Part shown: positions 1-5,800 of the stretch, one piece after another
Numbering within the stretch: the first letter of the stretch is position 1
Layout of the letters: each line of letters starts with the position of its first letter
NCBI GenBank assembly: GCA_003649445.1
Contig: QMRV01000075.1
Span: forward strand, 1 to 8,860
Source: Thermoprotei archaeon
Lineage (GTDB): Archaea > Thermoproteota > Thermoprotei > Thermofilales > B15-G2
Direction: 5' to 3'
DNA: 8,860 bases
Program-made: the position numbers and the translations under genes
Notes under the pieces: model-generated
The model's input: only the letters and a program-made list of their open reading frames with translations
Told to the model about the DNA's origin: nothing
The model's database searches: none

Positions 1-242
1 ACTTAGTAACGTCTGAATTATGGATTATTGGCGATGTATATACTAGGAAGAAGTTTAGGGGAAGAGGTTTTGCTAAAATAGCTACATCCGCAATAACTAG
101 AGACGCTATTCGATGTTCGGGTAAGGCTATGCTTCATGTGAGGGAGGACAATAAGCCTGCAGTAGAAGTGTACAGGAAGCTAGGGTATAGAGCTGTAAGT
201 AAGAGACGATGGTACTATTTTAAACCAAAGCCGACGGGTTAA
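1..242 (+). CDS. GNAT-family N-acetyltransferase, C-terminal part (5' end outside window)
   Basis: Only the last 79 codons are present; the first complete codon is at 3 and the stop is TAA at 240-242. The fragment holds the diagnostic acetyl-CoA-binding half of a GCN5-related (GNAT/FR47-like) acetyltransferase. A beta-strand (GDVYT) is followed by the pyrophosphate-binding motif RGRGFA (R-x-x-G-x-A, residues 19-24 of the fragment). The late motif VREDNKPAVEVYRKLGY then matches the family signature V..DN..A...Y.klGF. GNATs move an acetyl group from acetyl-CoA to an amine; the substrate (protein N-terminus, lysine or small molecule) cannot be told because the N-terminal acceptor region is missing. 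The protein ends in a basic, aromatic tail (KRRWYYFKPKPTG). The last 23 bp overlap the 3' end of the oppositely oriented PIN-toxin gene. Family assignment is firm, specific function unknown. Confidence 0.85.
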   Translation, partial: LVTSELWIIGDVYTRKKFRGRGFAKIATSAITRDAIRCSGKAMLHVREDNKPAVEVYRKLGYRAVSKRRWYYFKPKPTG

Positions 243-627
243 TATAGTTTAATTCCTTTACCTTCCCATATACTCTATCGTAGCTTAGTAGAGGCGTTTT
301 CTCTATTATTGCTGTAGCTGCATGTAAACTGTTGAAAAATGAAAGATCATACTTAAGTCTTAATTCGTAAGCCTTAGCTACGTGAAGTGCCCTAGGTTTT
401 ACTACGTCTACGTTATAGAATTTTATTGTTTCACCAAGGAGCTTAAAAAACAATTCCTTATCTTTAACTCTAAAAGTATCTGACCATATAAGCAAGTCTA
501 GCTCACTAAGAGAATACGGAGATAGTAAAAGTTCTTTTCTATATTTTTCAAGTATTTTCAATGTATTGTAATGCTGTTTATCGTTTCTCCTAACCAAGGA
601 AATGATAATGTCTGTTTCAATAAGCAT
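220..627 (-). CDS. VapC-like PIN-domain toxin (probable ribonuclease; one catalytic Asp replaced by Asn)
   Basis: A 135-aa protein, the usual size of VapC toxins, which are Mg2+-dependent RNases that cut tRNA, rRNA or mRNA when freed from their antitoxin. PIN landmarks in order are E4-T-D6 at the first beta-strand, E42 in SLSELDLL, the segment D94-LSFFN99-SLHAATA, and the late SYD117 motif. In the usual motif (FYDSLHAATA) the residue at position 99 is Asp; here it is Asn (codon AAC on the minus strand, 331-333). Activity may therefore be reduced or lost, although D94 lies five residues earlier. The ATG start is supported by a strong purine SD (GGGGG at 636-640) 8 nt upstream. The gene starts 12 bp after the antitoxin stop, the standard antitoxin-first order, so the two should be cotranscribed. 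Its 3' end overlaps the GNAT gene by 23 bp in convergent orientation. The PIN call is confident; toxicity is inferred. Confidence 0.85.
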   Translation of the reverse strand: MLIETDIIISLVRRNDKQHYNTLKILEKYRKELLLSPYSLSELDLLIWSDTFRVKDKELFFKLLGETIKFYNVDVVKPRALHVAKAYELRLKYDLSFFNSLHAATAIIEKTPLLSYDRVYGKVKELNYINPSALV

Positions 628-639
628 TGTCTATTCCCC

Positions 640-900
640 CTATTTCCTAACTATCTTTTTTATTTCCTCCTCGGCTCTTTTCCTGAAAATTTTAATGTCC
701 TTCTCAATATCTCCTTCACTATCAACAACAAGTAATGTAAGTTCGTGAAGAGGATTTTTCACGGGTTCAAGTATAAGTTTGTTCTCTGCAATACGTAGTC
801 TCACGAGGTCTTTAATTTTTAATTTACGTCTTATTTCTGATGGTATTGTTATTCTACCTTTTTTATCTATTTTTAGAAGAAGTTCCACCTCCCACACCAA
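640..900 (-). CDS. AbrB/SpoVT-fold (VapB-type) antitoxin and transcription factor
   Basis: An 86-aa protein with the swapped-hairpin AbrB DNA-binding domain at about residues 8-46 (LKIDKKGRITIPSEIRRKLK, then a short loop and the strand LILEP). A charged helical C-terminal tail (about 50-86) follows, the part that normally binds and blocks the PIN toxin. This family neutralises the toxin encoded just downstream and usually represses its own promoter with it. The start is not certain. TTG at 900 gives the longest form, GTG at 897 would remove one residue, and GTG at 888 would still keep the DNA-binding domain. A TATA box centred near 925 predicts transcription starting at about 899-902, so the mRNA is probably leaderless or nearly so, which favours TTG-900 or GTG-897. 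No SD lies upstream of either codon. The gene is divergent from upp. Confidence 0.85.
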   Translation of the reverse strand: MVWEVELLLKIDKKGRITIPSEIRRKLKIKDLVRLRIAENKLILEPVKNPLHELTLLVVDSEGDIEKDIKIFRKRAEEEIKKIVRK

Positions 901-909
901 TTAGGTGTG
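893..909. promoter_or_regulatory. Candidate antitoxin operator: perfect 6-bp inverted repeat
   Basis: CACACC-AATTA-GGTGTG is a perfect inverted repeat with a 5-bp AT-rich spacer. It covers the predicted vapB-like transcription start and the TTG/GTG start codons. AbrB-type antitoxins commonly bind short palindromes in their own promoters, so this is a reasonable autoregulatory site. The repeat is seen directly; its binding role is inference, and a 6-bp arm pair could arise by chance. Confidence 0.4.
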
Positions 910-920
910 CTACCCACTTT

Positions 921-930
921 CTATATAAAG
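921..930 (-). promoter_or_regulatory. TATA box of the antitoxin-toxin operon
   Basis: Read on the minus strand this is CTTTATATAG, a good archaeal box A, preceded by an A-rich stretch (AAAAA at 931-935) where the TFB recognition element lies. Its centre (about 925-926) is about 25 bp from position 901, the usual spacing to an archaeal start site. Transcription would begin within 1-3 nt of the TTG/GTG start of the antitoxin gene. Confidence 0.55.
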
Positions 931-974
931 TTTTTACTTGTCTATAGGATTATATGCTGATTAGCTGGTAAAAC

Positions 975-983
975 CTTATTAAT
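975..983 (+). promoter_or_regulatory. Weak candidate TATA box for upp
   Basis: CTTATTAAT, preceded by AAAAC, is the best AT-rich box at the right distance from upp and would place the start of transcription at about 1003-1006, just before the TTG at 1012. A second candidate, ATTATATG at 949-956, would give a leader of about 35 nt to the TTG. Neither is a strong consensus and the sequence alone cannot choose between them. Confidence 0.3.
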
Positions 984-1011
984 CCCTTTTTCTCTAAGTG
1001 TTGGTGGGCTT

Positions 1012-1701
1012 TTGGGTTCTAAGTCATTAGAGGATTGGATGAGAGAAAGAGTTAAGGTTGTAGATCATCCCTATGCTCAAGCGGTTTTAACTAAGCTTAG
1101 GGATAAGAGAACTGGTCAAATAGATTTCAGGAAAGGCTTAGTTAGGCTTGGTAGAGTTCTTGGCTTAGAGCTTGTAAAGGAGTTTGAGGTTAAGGAGGTT
1201 ACTGTTGAAACTCCTTTAGGGCCGGCCAGGGGTGTTGCTATTCCGGGAATGGAGCATGTAGTCATAATAACTGTTTTACGTGCTGCAATGCCTTTAACTG
1301 AAGGGCTTATTAAAATATTTCCAGCTGCAAGGCAGGGTGTTGTTTCTGCTAGGAGGGTTGAGGAGAAAGGTATGAAACCCGGCTATGAGTTTGAAATAGA
1401 AGTTAGCTACGTAAAAATACCGGCTATTAAGCCTGAAGACACTGTTATAATAGCAGACCCTATGCTCGCAACAGGCTCAACTATGGTTTCAATTATGAAT
1501 GAAGTTTTGAAGAGGGGAAGAGCAAAAAGGTACTTCATAGTTTCCGTAATATCTACGCCAGTAGGTATTGCTAAGGTGTTGGAGAAGTTTAGAGATGTAA
1601 ATCTAAAAATATACACTGTAGCCATCGATGAAGTTATTAATGAAATGGGCTATATTGTTCCGGGACTAGGGGATGCTGGAGATAGGGCTTTCGGAGACTA
1701 G
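1012..1701 (+). CDS. upp: Uracil phosphoribosyltransferase
   Basis: This cytosolic enzyme of pyrimidine salvage makes UMP and pyrophosphate from uracil and PRPP. Family marks are the N-terminal VVDHP..QAVLTKLRDKRT segment (16-34), the ETPLG strand (66-70), VLRAAMPL (88-95), the PRPP-binding loop IIADPMLATGST (146-157), and the C-terminal uracil-binding hood GYIVPGLGDAGDRAFG (213-228). Sulfolobus UPRTase, about 216 aa and regulated by GTP and CTP, is the closest model I recall. The start is ambiguous. TTG at 1012 gives 229 aa, with GGTGGG only 3 nt upstream. ATG at 1039 gives 220 aa, nearer the family length, with GAGG (1030-1033) 5 nt upstream. No other in-frame start exists between the candidate TATA box and 1012. 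The gene diverges from the antitoxin gene, and its TAG stop is 1 bp from the stop of the opposing exosortase-like gene. Confidence 0.95.
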   Translation: MGSKSLEDWMRERVKVVDHPYAQAVLTKLRDKRTGQIDFRKGLVRLGRVLGLELVKEFEVKEVTVETPLGPARGVAIPGMEHVVIITVLRAAMPLTEGLIKIFPAARQGVVSARRVEEKGMKPGYEFEIEVSYVKIPAIKPEDTVIIADPMLATGSTMVSIMNEVLKRGRAKRYFIVSVISTPVGIAKVLEKFRDVNLKIYTVAIDEVINEMGYIVPGLGDAGDRAFGD

Positions 1702-1702
1702 T

Positions 1703-3349
1703 CTACTCTTTCTCAACAATTCTCGAGTAAACAAGTAACCCCACATTCGCTAATGCAACTACGAGAGAGAAAGCGTGTATTGCAAAGCTTACATTAATAA
1801 ACCTACTTATCACTGTCTTCTTAAGTTTAGGTTGTAAGCTATTAGCTACTTCGCTTATAACTTCCTTTAACATGGAGTACTTCTCAGTAATATCTGGGCT
1901 CCTAATGGGAGTATATAGCGTTACCCTAATGAAGAATTGTTTTTCAAAAACACCATAGCTTACAATAGTTGGAACTCTAATGTACGCCATGAGCATTCGT
2001 GCAGAACCTTTACTAGCTTCAATATATGTTACCAGCGATTTAACAGCATGTCCTTTTATCGTTTCTGTCCAATACCTATCTAAGCTATATCCTTGAAACG
2101 TTAAACATACGGGCCATCCATGGAATTGTGATGGATTATCTGATCCTTCAATATATGCATAAATTACTGTCTTCTTGTATCTTAAGGTAACACGTCTAAC
2201 GATAGGTATGTTTAGAAGAACTTCTGTTCTTCTATCTCTTTTGTCGCTTAGTATTTCTATTGACGAGGAATTGAAAACATATTTTGTAATGTTTGCCGAA
2301 AGTTCTTCCACTGGAATTACTTTACCTTTAACTTCTATTGGAGTGTAGGGTATAGTTGATTCAAGTAGTTGAGGTGTGATAAAGGCTAATAAGACTAAAA
2401 GGATTAATGTAAAAACCAGGACTTCTCTACTTAGCTTACTTGTTATAGTAGGTGTTTTTGTTTCTTGAAATTCTCCTCTGGGAACTATTTTGAAGAGAAT
2501 AGTCATAACAATAATTACCGCGACTACCGTCCATATGATTGATGGTGTTGTATGGAAAACTGCCATAGCAGTATCAAGCCCCCATACCCTACCACTTAGA
2601 ATTATTAGGGTAATACGTGTAATGTTTCCTAGAAGTAAGAGGATAAGCAGGGAGATAGAGGATATTGTAGCTGCTAATACTTTCCTTCTTCTCGGTGCTT
2701 TAGCTGAATATATGTGGTCTAGTATTAAGGGTAATCCTATTACAAAACCTGTTAAGCTAACTACACCACTATATGCTGGCCATACTTCGAAAACTATTGT
2801 TTCTCCGTTAGGGCCTAATGTTTTAAGAATAACTGAGGTTCCGATAATTAGTTTGGCACTAGTTATTGCTGCTACTATTTCAGCTACTTTTCTGGAAAGT
2901 AATGCTGCCATATAGTCTAATACTACTCTGGGTATGGGGGTTATTAGTAGGCTTAAGAATATAACGCTTTTAATCTTAGCTAGGGTTTCGAAGTTCACTA
3001 TTAATGCTGTAAAAGCCCAGAACATGAAAATTAGGGATAATGTTTGAAGTTCTAGAGTTAATTCTGAAGTCCACGATATCATGTAAAGATATGATGAAAT
3101 AGAAATAAGTAGTAGAGAAAAAGCAATACTTTGCACACTTATTGCTAGCTTTATGTTTAATCCGCTAATTCTTCTTAAAGCTATGTACGCTACGATAATT
3201 GGTACCGCTAATAGGTAGGAGTATTCGTCAAGCGAAGCTAACTTTACTAGTCCCCTTATAGTGTTCCAGTAACTTAAAATCACGATAGATATAGCCCATG
3301 AAATGTACGTTACTATGAAAACTATGTTTCCTTGTCTACGTAGGCTCAT
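1703..3349 (-). CDS. Exosortase/archaeosortase-family membrane protein with C-terminal EpsI-like domain; catalytic Cys replaced by Tyr
   Basis: A 548-aa polytopic protein. About nine hydrophobic segments fill residues 8-327. A soluble domain, probably extracytoplasmic, spans about 335-510, and a last TM lies near 520-543. The membrane core has the exosortase pattern: A192-Y193-S194-G195-VVSL where the family has CSG..SL, then GN-I-T-R245-I at the conserved N..R site, and F-H266 at the third catalytic position. Exosortases are thought to cleave C-terminal sorting tags (PEP-CTERM, PGF-CTERM) through Cys-Arg-His/Arg; here the Cys is Tyr (codon TAT on the minus strand, 2771-2773). The soluble domain resembles EpsI (DUF3485, TIGR02914 type), with FH410GWPVC415LTFQGY matching its HSPEVCLPG.GW motif. 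C415 is the only Cys in the protein. The ATG overlaps the DUF58 stop as ATGA, so translation is probably coupled. It is the last gene of the operon. Fold assignment is fairly firm; enzymatic activity is doubtful. Confidence 0.75.
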   Translation of the reverse strand: MSLRRQGNIVFIVTYISWAISIVILSYWNTIRGLVKLASLDEYSYLLAVPIIVAYIALRRISGLNIKLAISVQSIAFSLLLISISSYLYMISWTSELTLELQTLSLIFMFWAFTALIVNFETLAKIKSVIFLSLLITPIPRVVLDYMAALLSRKVAEIVAAITSAKLIIGTSVILKTLGPNGETIVFEVWPAYSGVVSLTGFVIGLPLILDHIYSAKAPRRRKVLAATISSISLLILLLLGNITRITLIILSGRVWGLDTAMAVFHTTPSIIWTVVAVIIVMTILFKIVPRGEFQETKTPTITSKLSREVLVFTLILLVLLAFITPQLLESTIPYTPIEVKGKVIPVEELSANITKYVFNSSSIEILSDKRDRRTEVLLNIPIVRRVTLRYKKTVIYAYIEGSDNPSQFHGWPVCLTFQGYSLDRYWTETIKGHAVKSLVTYIEASKGSARMLMAYIRVPTIVSYGVFEKQFFIRVTLYTPIRSPDITEKYSMLKEVISEVANSLQPKLKKTVISRFINVSFAIHAFSLVVALANVGLLVYSRIVEKE

Positions 3350-4917
3350 GCTACTTTAACACCTAACGCTATTGGCTCTATCTTAGCTTTTTCGTAGAGA
3401 ACCTTTGGCTTCAACTTTCTAGGTTCAACTACGCTATACCCTAATTCTTTAACATTATGCTCTAAGAGACCGTATATGTGTTTCTCTAAGACGTTTCCGT
3501 GAATAAACATTATGTTAGTCGGCGGTTGTTCTACGTTAATGACTTTTGAGAGGAACATGTATCCTATGTTTTCAACAACTTTGTCTTTTAAACTGCTAAT
3601 TTCTATTTGGATTAGAGGTATTTTTCTCATAGCCTTGCTCTTTAATATTCCTGTTAAAGGTTTCTCGAGATTAGCTCTAATGCTCTCTCTTAGAATTGTT
3701 AATGGAGTTTCCTTAAGGAACTTCACCGTTTTCGATAGTGCCATGCTAATGTTTGACTTATAAATGTTTAAGTATGTTCTATTTTTATCGTATATTGTAA
3801 CGTATACTGTTTGAGCAGGGCTTCTTAGGGTTTCATATATGAGTGTTGAAAGTAATGTGTAAACTATGTCATCTAGTTCGCTAAATGTTGTAGATGTTAG
3901 GTCGCAAAGAATTATTAATGTTCTACGTGGTTCTCTCTTGTAGTCCTTAACTACGAGTGTTTGTTTGCTAACGCTTTTCTTCCAGTGTATAGTTGAAATT
4001 TCATCTCCTGGAACATATGCTCTAACACCGTAATATTCTCCTTTACGTGCATGGCCAGTTACTGCTTTATGTTCAACTGGTAGTGTTGGTGTTTGTGTTT
4101 GAGCTAGTCTTGAAAGCAATATTAGAGCAGCTCTGAGGGCTAATTTGTATTGTGGTATTACTGTAACTTTCGATGTTAATTTTATTGTTCTTCTAGCTAT
4201 GCCCGTACTATCAGCTATTATGGCTTTAAGCTTTAATGTTCCTTTGCCAACGTATTTTCCTAGAAGCTTAAGTTTTATCGTAAGTTTTCCATTTTTGTTT
4301 ACAGTAGCTGTTCGCTTACTTAAGGCTATGTTGGCGTTTTCGCTTTCCACTTCTTTAACATGGAGTTTTATCTTAAATTTACTATTGTTTTCCACGATTA
4401 ATTCGTAGGTATTTACATCGTTTCTTAAAACCCTTATAGTGTAGCTGTTGAAACTTAGTTTAACTTTAGCTAATTCCCTGTCAACTATTAGGAACTGTAG
4501 CAATGTGAGAGAATAGTATGCGATTAACGTGTAAAGTATTTCCATACTAAATAAGGTTAAGGGTATTATGGGAATGCCCATTAGAAGCATTATGTATGTT
4601 GTGTATCCGATTTTCATAACGCCCTTTAAAACATTCCTTTCCTTTAACACAAATTTTCCAGTGTTATCGGTGAGCAAGGGGAAATAAGGTATGGAGAATA
4701 TGAAGCTGAAGAAACCATAGTTTGCTAAAAGTATAGGTATGGAAAAGTATAGGGTAAAATAGCATACAATGCTCAACTTAGCTACGTTCTTTAACATGGA
4801 TAGTAACTGAAGAATGAGTAGGAATAGTAGTGCTGCGAAGCTTAGAAAGTTTAGAGGGTAAGCTAATATCGTCAGGAAAACAGTGTACATTAACGGTATA
4901 ATATGTTTGGTTTTCAC
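3346..4917 (-). CDS. DUF58 (vWA-like) membrane protein
   Basis: 523 aa. Hydrophobic segments fill residues 8-80 and 100-146, so it is membrane-anchored. A beta-rich stretch follows (about 150-255), then the DUF58 signature at 294-345: EYYGVRAYVPGDEISTIHWK, with R299, Y301, G304-D305 and W312, leading to VKDYKRE. Next comes the hydrophobic strand LIILCD339LT341ST343, in the place and form of a vWA metal-site motif (DxSxS, here with Thr). About 120 further residues have alternating strands and helices. DUF58 proteins usually sit beside MoxR AAA+ ATPases and are proposed to act with them in assembling membrane or surface complexes; no biochemical activity is established. The start is GTG, supported by GGTGAG (4923-4928) 5 nt upstream, which includes the last base of the preceding stop. 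It is 10 bp downstream of the DUF4350-like gene and overlaps the exosortase-like gene by 4 bp. Confidence 0.85.
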   Translation of the reverse strand: MKTKHIIPLMYTVFLTILAYPLNFLSFAALLFLLILQLLSMLKNVAKLSIVCYFTLYFSIPILLANYGFFSFIFSIPYFPLLTDNTGKFVLKERNVLKGVMKIGYTTYIMLLMGIPIIPLTLFSMEILYTLIAYYSLTLLQFLIVDRELAKVKLSFNSYTIRVLRNDVNTYELIVENNSKFKIKLHVKEVESENANIALSKRTATVNKNGKLTIKLKLLGKYVGKGTLKLKAIIADSTGIARRTIKLTSKVTVIPQYKLALRAALILLSRLAQTQTPTLPVEHKAVTGHARKGEYYGVRAYVPGDEISTIHWKKSVSKQTLVVKDYKREPRRTLIILCDLTSTTFSELDDIVYTLLSTLIYETLRSPAQTVYVTIYDKNRTYLNIYKSNISMALSKTVKFLKETPLTILRESIRANLEKPLTGILKSKAMRKIPLIQIEISSLKDKVVENIGYMFLSKVINVEQPPTNIMFIHGNVLEKHIYGLLEHNVKELGYSVVEPRKLKPKVLYEKAKIEPIALGVKVA

Positions 4918-4922
4918 TTGCT

Positions 4923-4928
4923 CTCACC
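4923..4928 (-). promoter_or_regulatory. Shine-Dalgarno site fixing the GTG start of the DUF58 gene
   Basis: On the minus strand GGTGAG lies 5 nt before the GTG at 4917-4915 and its first G is the last base of the TAG stop of the previous gene. It matches the archaeal anti-SD complement GGTGATC at five of six positions and supports the non-ATG start. Confidence 0.5.
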
Positions 4929-5797
4929 TAGCGTGTTAGCTTTCTTGAAATTAATGTAAAGAGTACTAGCAATGTTCCTACTAGGATTATGGGATTGAGT
5001 ACGTAATTGCCGACGGCATACGCGAGCATGTCCTTTAACTGTTCATGTAGGCTTTTAGGAATGTGTGTTTGATCTAGGAAAACTTTTTTCTCACTAACGA
5101 TGTTCCTCACGAATTCCAGGTTGTTTTCGAAATCTATCATAGAGTTTATCACAATACTTGGATCAGATATTACAATTAATGTTCCCTTACCAAACTTTAT
5201 TGATACTGCTACGGGTAGAGGGCCTTTAGGTTCGCCTTTATCCCATATTTCATTATTATTTACATCCAAGTATGCGAAGGGGCTTGAAAGTGCCAGTATT
5301 TTCACACTTTCTAATCCATGTTCGCTTATCATGACTGCTGATGCGTGGTTTAAAACTATGTATTCATCTTTACCTGCAATTTTTGCTCTTGGAAACCTTT
5401 TATTCTTAAAGTTATCAAACGGGTCGTATAGTGGAGCATTGCTAGATATTATTATTGGTACTTTTAAATATTCTAGAACAGTGTTTCCTTTACCATAATC
5501 GTCCATAAGTATTAATGTTCCTCCTTGAAGTAGGTAATTTCTCAGAGCTTCCAATTCATCTACTGAATATTGCCTATAAGCTATTGTTATTACAGCTGTT
5601 TCTTCGGGATTCCTTATGGAGTATATGGTGTTGGCAAAGTTTTCTACTATTACTTCAGCTTTTAACTCTTCTTTTAACCTTGAGAAACCATTCCATCCGG
5701 GATTATGGATGCTGAAGTCTGTTACTGTAGGATACAACACTATGAGTATGAGTAATGTTAGTATGCTTATGAATATCGCATTTTTCTTCTTACTCAC
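4928..5797 (-). CDS. DUF4350-like membrane-anchored protein
   Basis: 289 aa. An N-terminal signal-anchor (MSKKKN then a hydrophobic stretch, about 7-22) and a C-terminal TM (about 268-284) with a short basic tail (SRKLTR) enclose an extracytoplasmic-looking domain. That domain has Rossmann/GATase-like alternation typical of DUF4350: strand AVITIAYR, helix, L90-QGGTLILMDDYG, later GKGTLIVISDPSIVINSM (203-220) and VFLDQTH (239-245). The family is uncharacterised and commonly lies next to DUF58, DUF4129 and MoxR genes. Residues 178-189 (DVNNNEIWDKGE) place D, N, N, D and E at positions 1, 3, 5, 9 and 12, like a calcium-binding EF-hand or dockerin-type loop. The start is GTG, chosen because AGGTGG lies 6 nt upstream; the overlapping ATG at 5799 is out of frame and followed at once by TGA. 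The gene is 3 bp downstream of the 674-aa gene. The family call is fairly confident, the role unknown. Confidence 0.75.
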   Translation of the reverse strand: MSKKKNAIFISILTLLILIVLYPTVTDFSIHNPGWNGFSRLKEELKAEVIVENFANTIYSIRNPEETAVITIAYRQYSVDELEALRNYLLQGGTLILMDDYGKGNTVLEYLKVPIIISSNAPLYDPFDNFKNKRFPRAKIAGKDEYIVLNHASAVMISEHGLESVKILALSSPFAYLDVNNNEIWDKGEPKGPLPVAVSIKFGKGTLIVISDPSIVINSMIDFENNLEFVRNIVSEKKVFLDQTHIPKSLHEQLKDMLAYAVGNYVLNPIILVGTLLVLFTLISRKLTR

Positions 5798-5800
5798 ATT

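Noticed and set aside
220..242. Possible shared bidirectional terminator where the GNAT and PIN genes overlap
   Set aside because: The 23-bp overlap has no inverted repeat with a T run on either strand; it is simply a tight convergent junction.
941..958. Second AT-rich box (TATAGGATTATATGC) in the divergent promoter region
   Set aside because: Could serve as a TATA box in either direction but fits neither gene as well as the boxes at 921-930 and 975-983; kept only as an alternative for upp.
5100..5498. 132-codon plus-strand open frame inside the DUF4350-like gene
   Set aside because: Antisense to a gene with recognisable motifs and operon spacing; its translation has no family features. The same holds for open frames at 2490-2915, 3512-3763, 4145-4408, 5515-5825, 6249-6521, 7219-7425, 8060-8455 and 8459-8860 (plus) and 1407-1625 (minus, inside upp).
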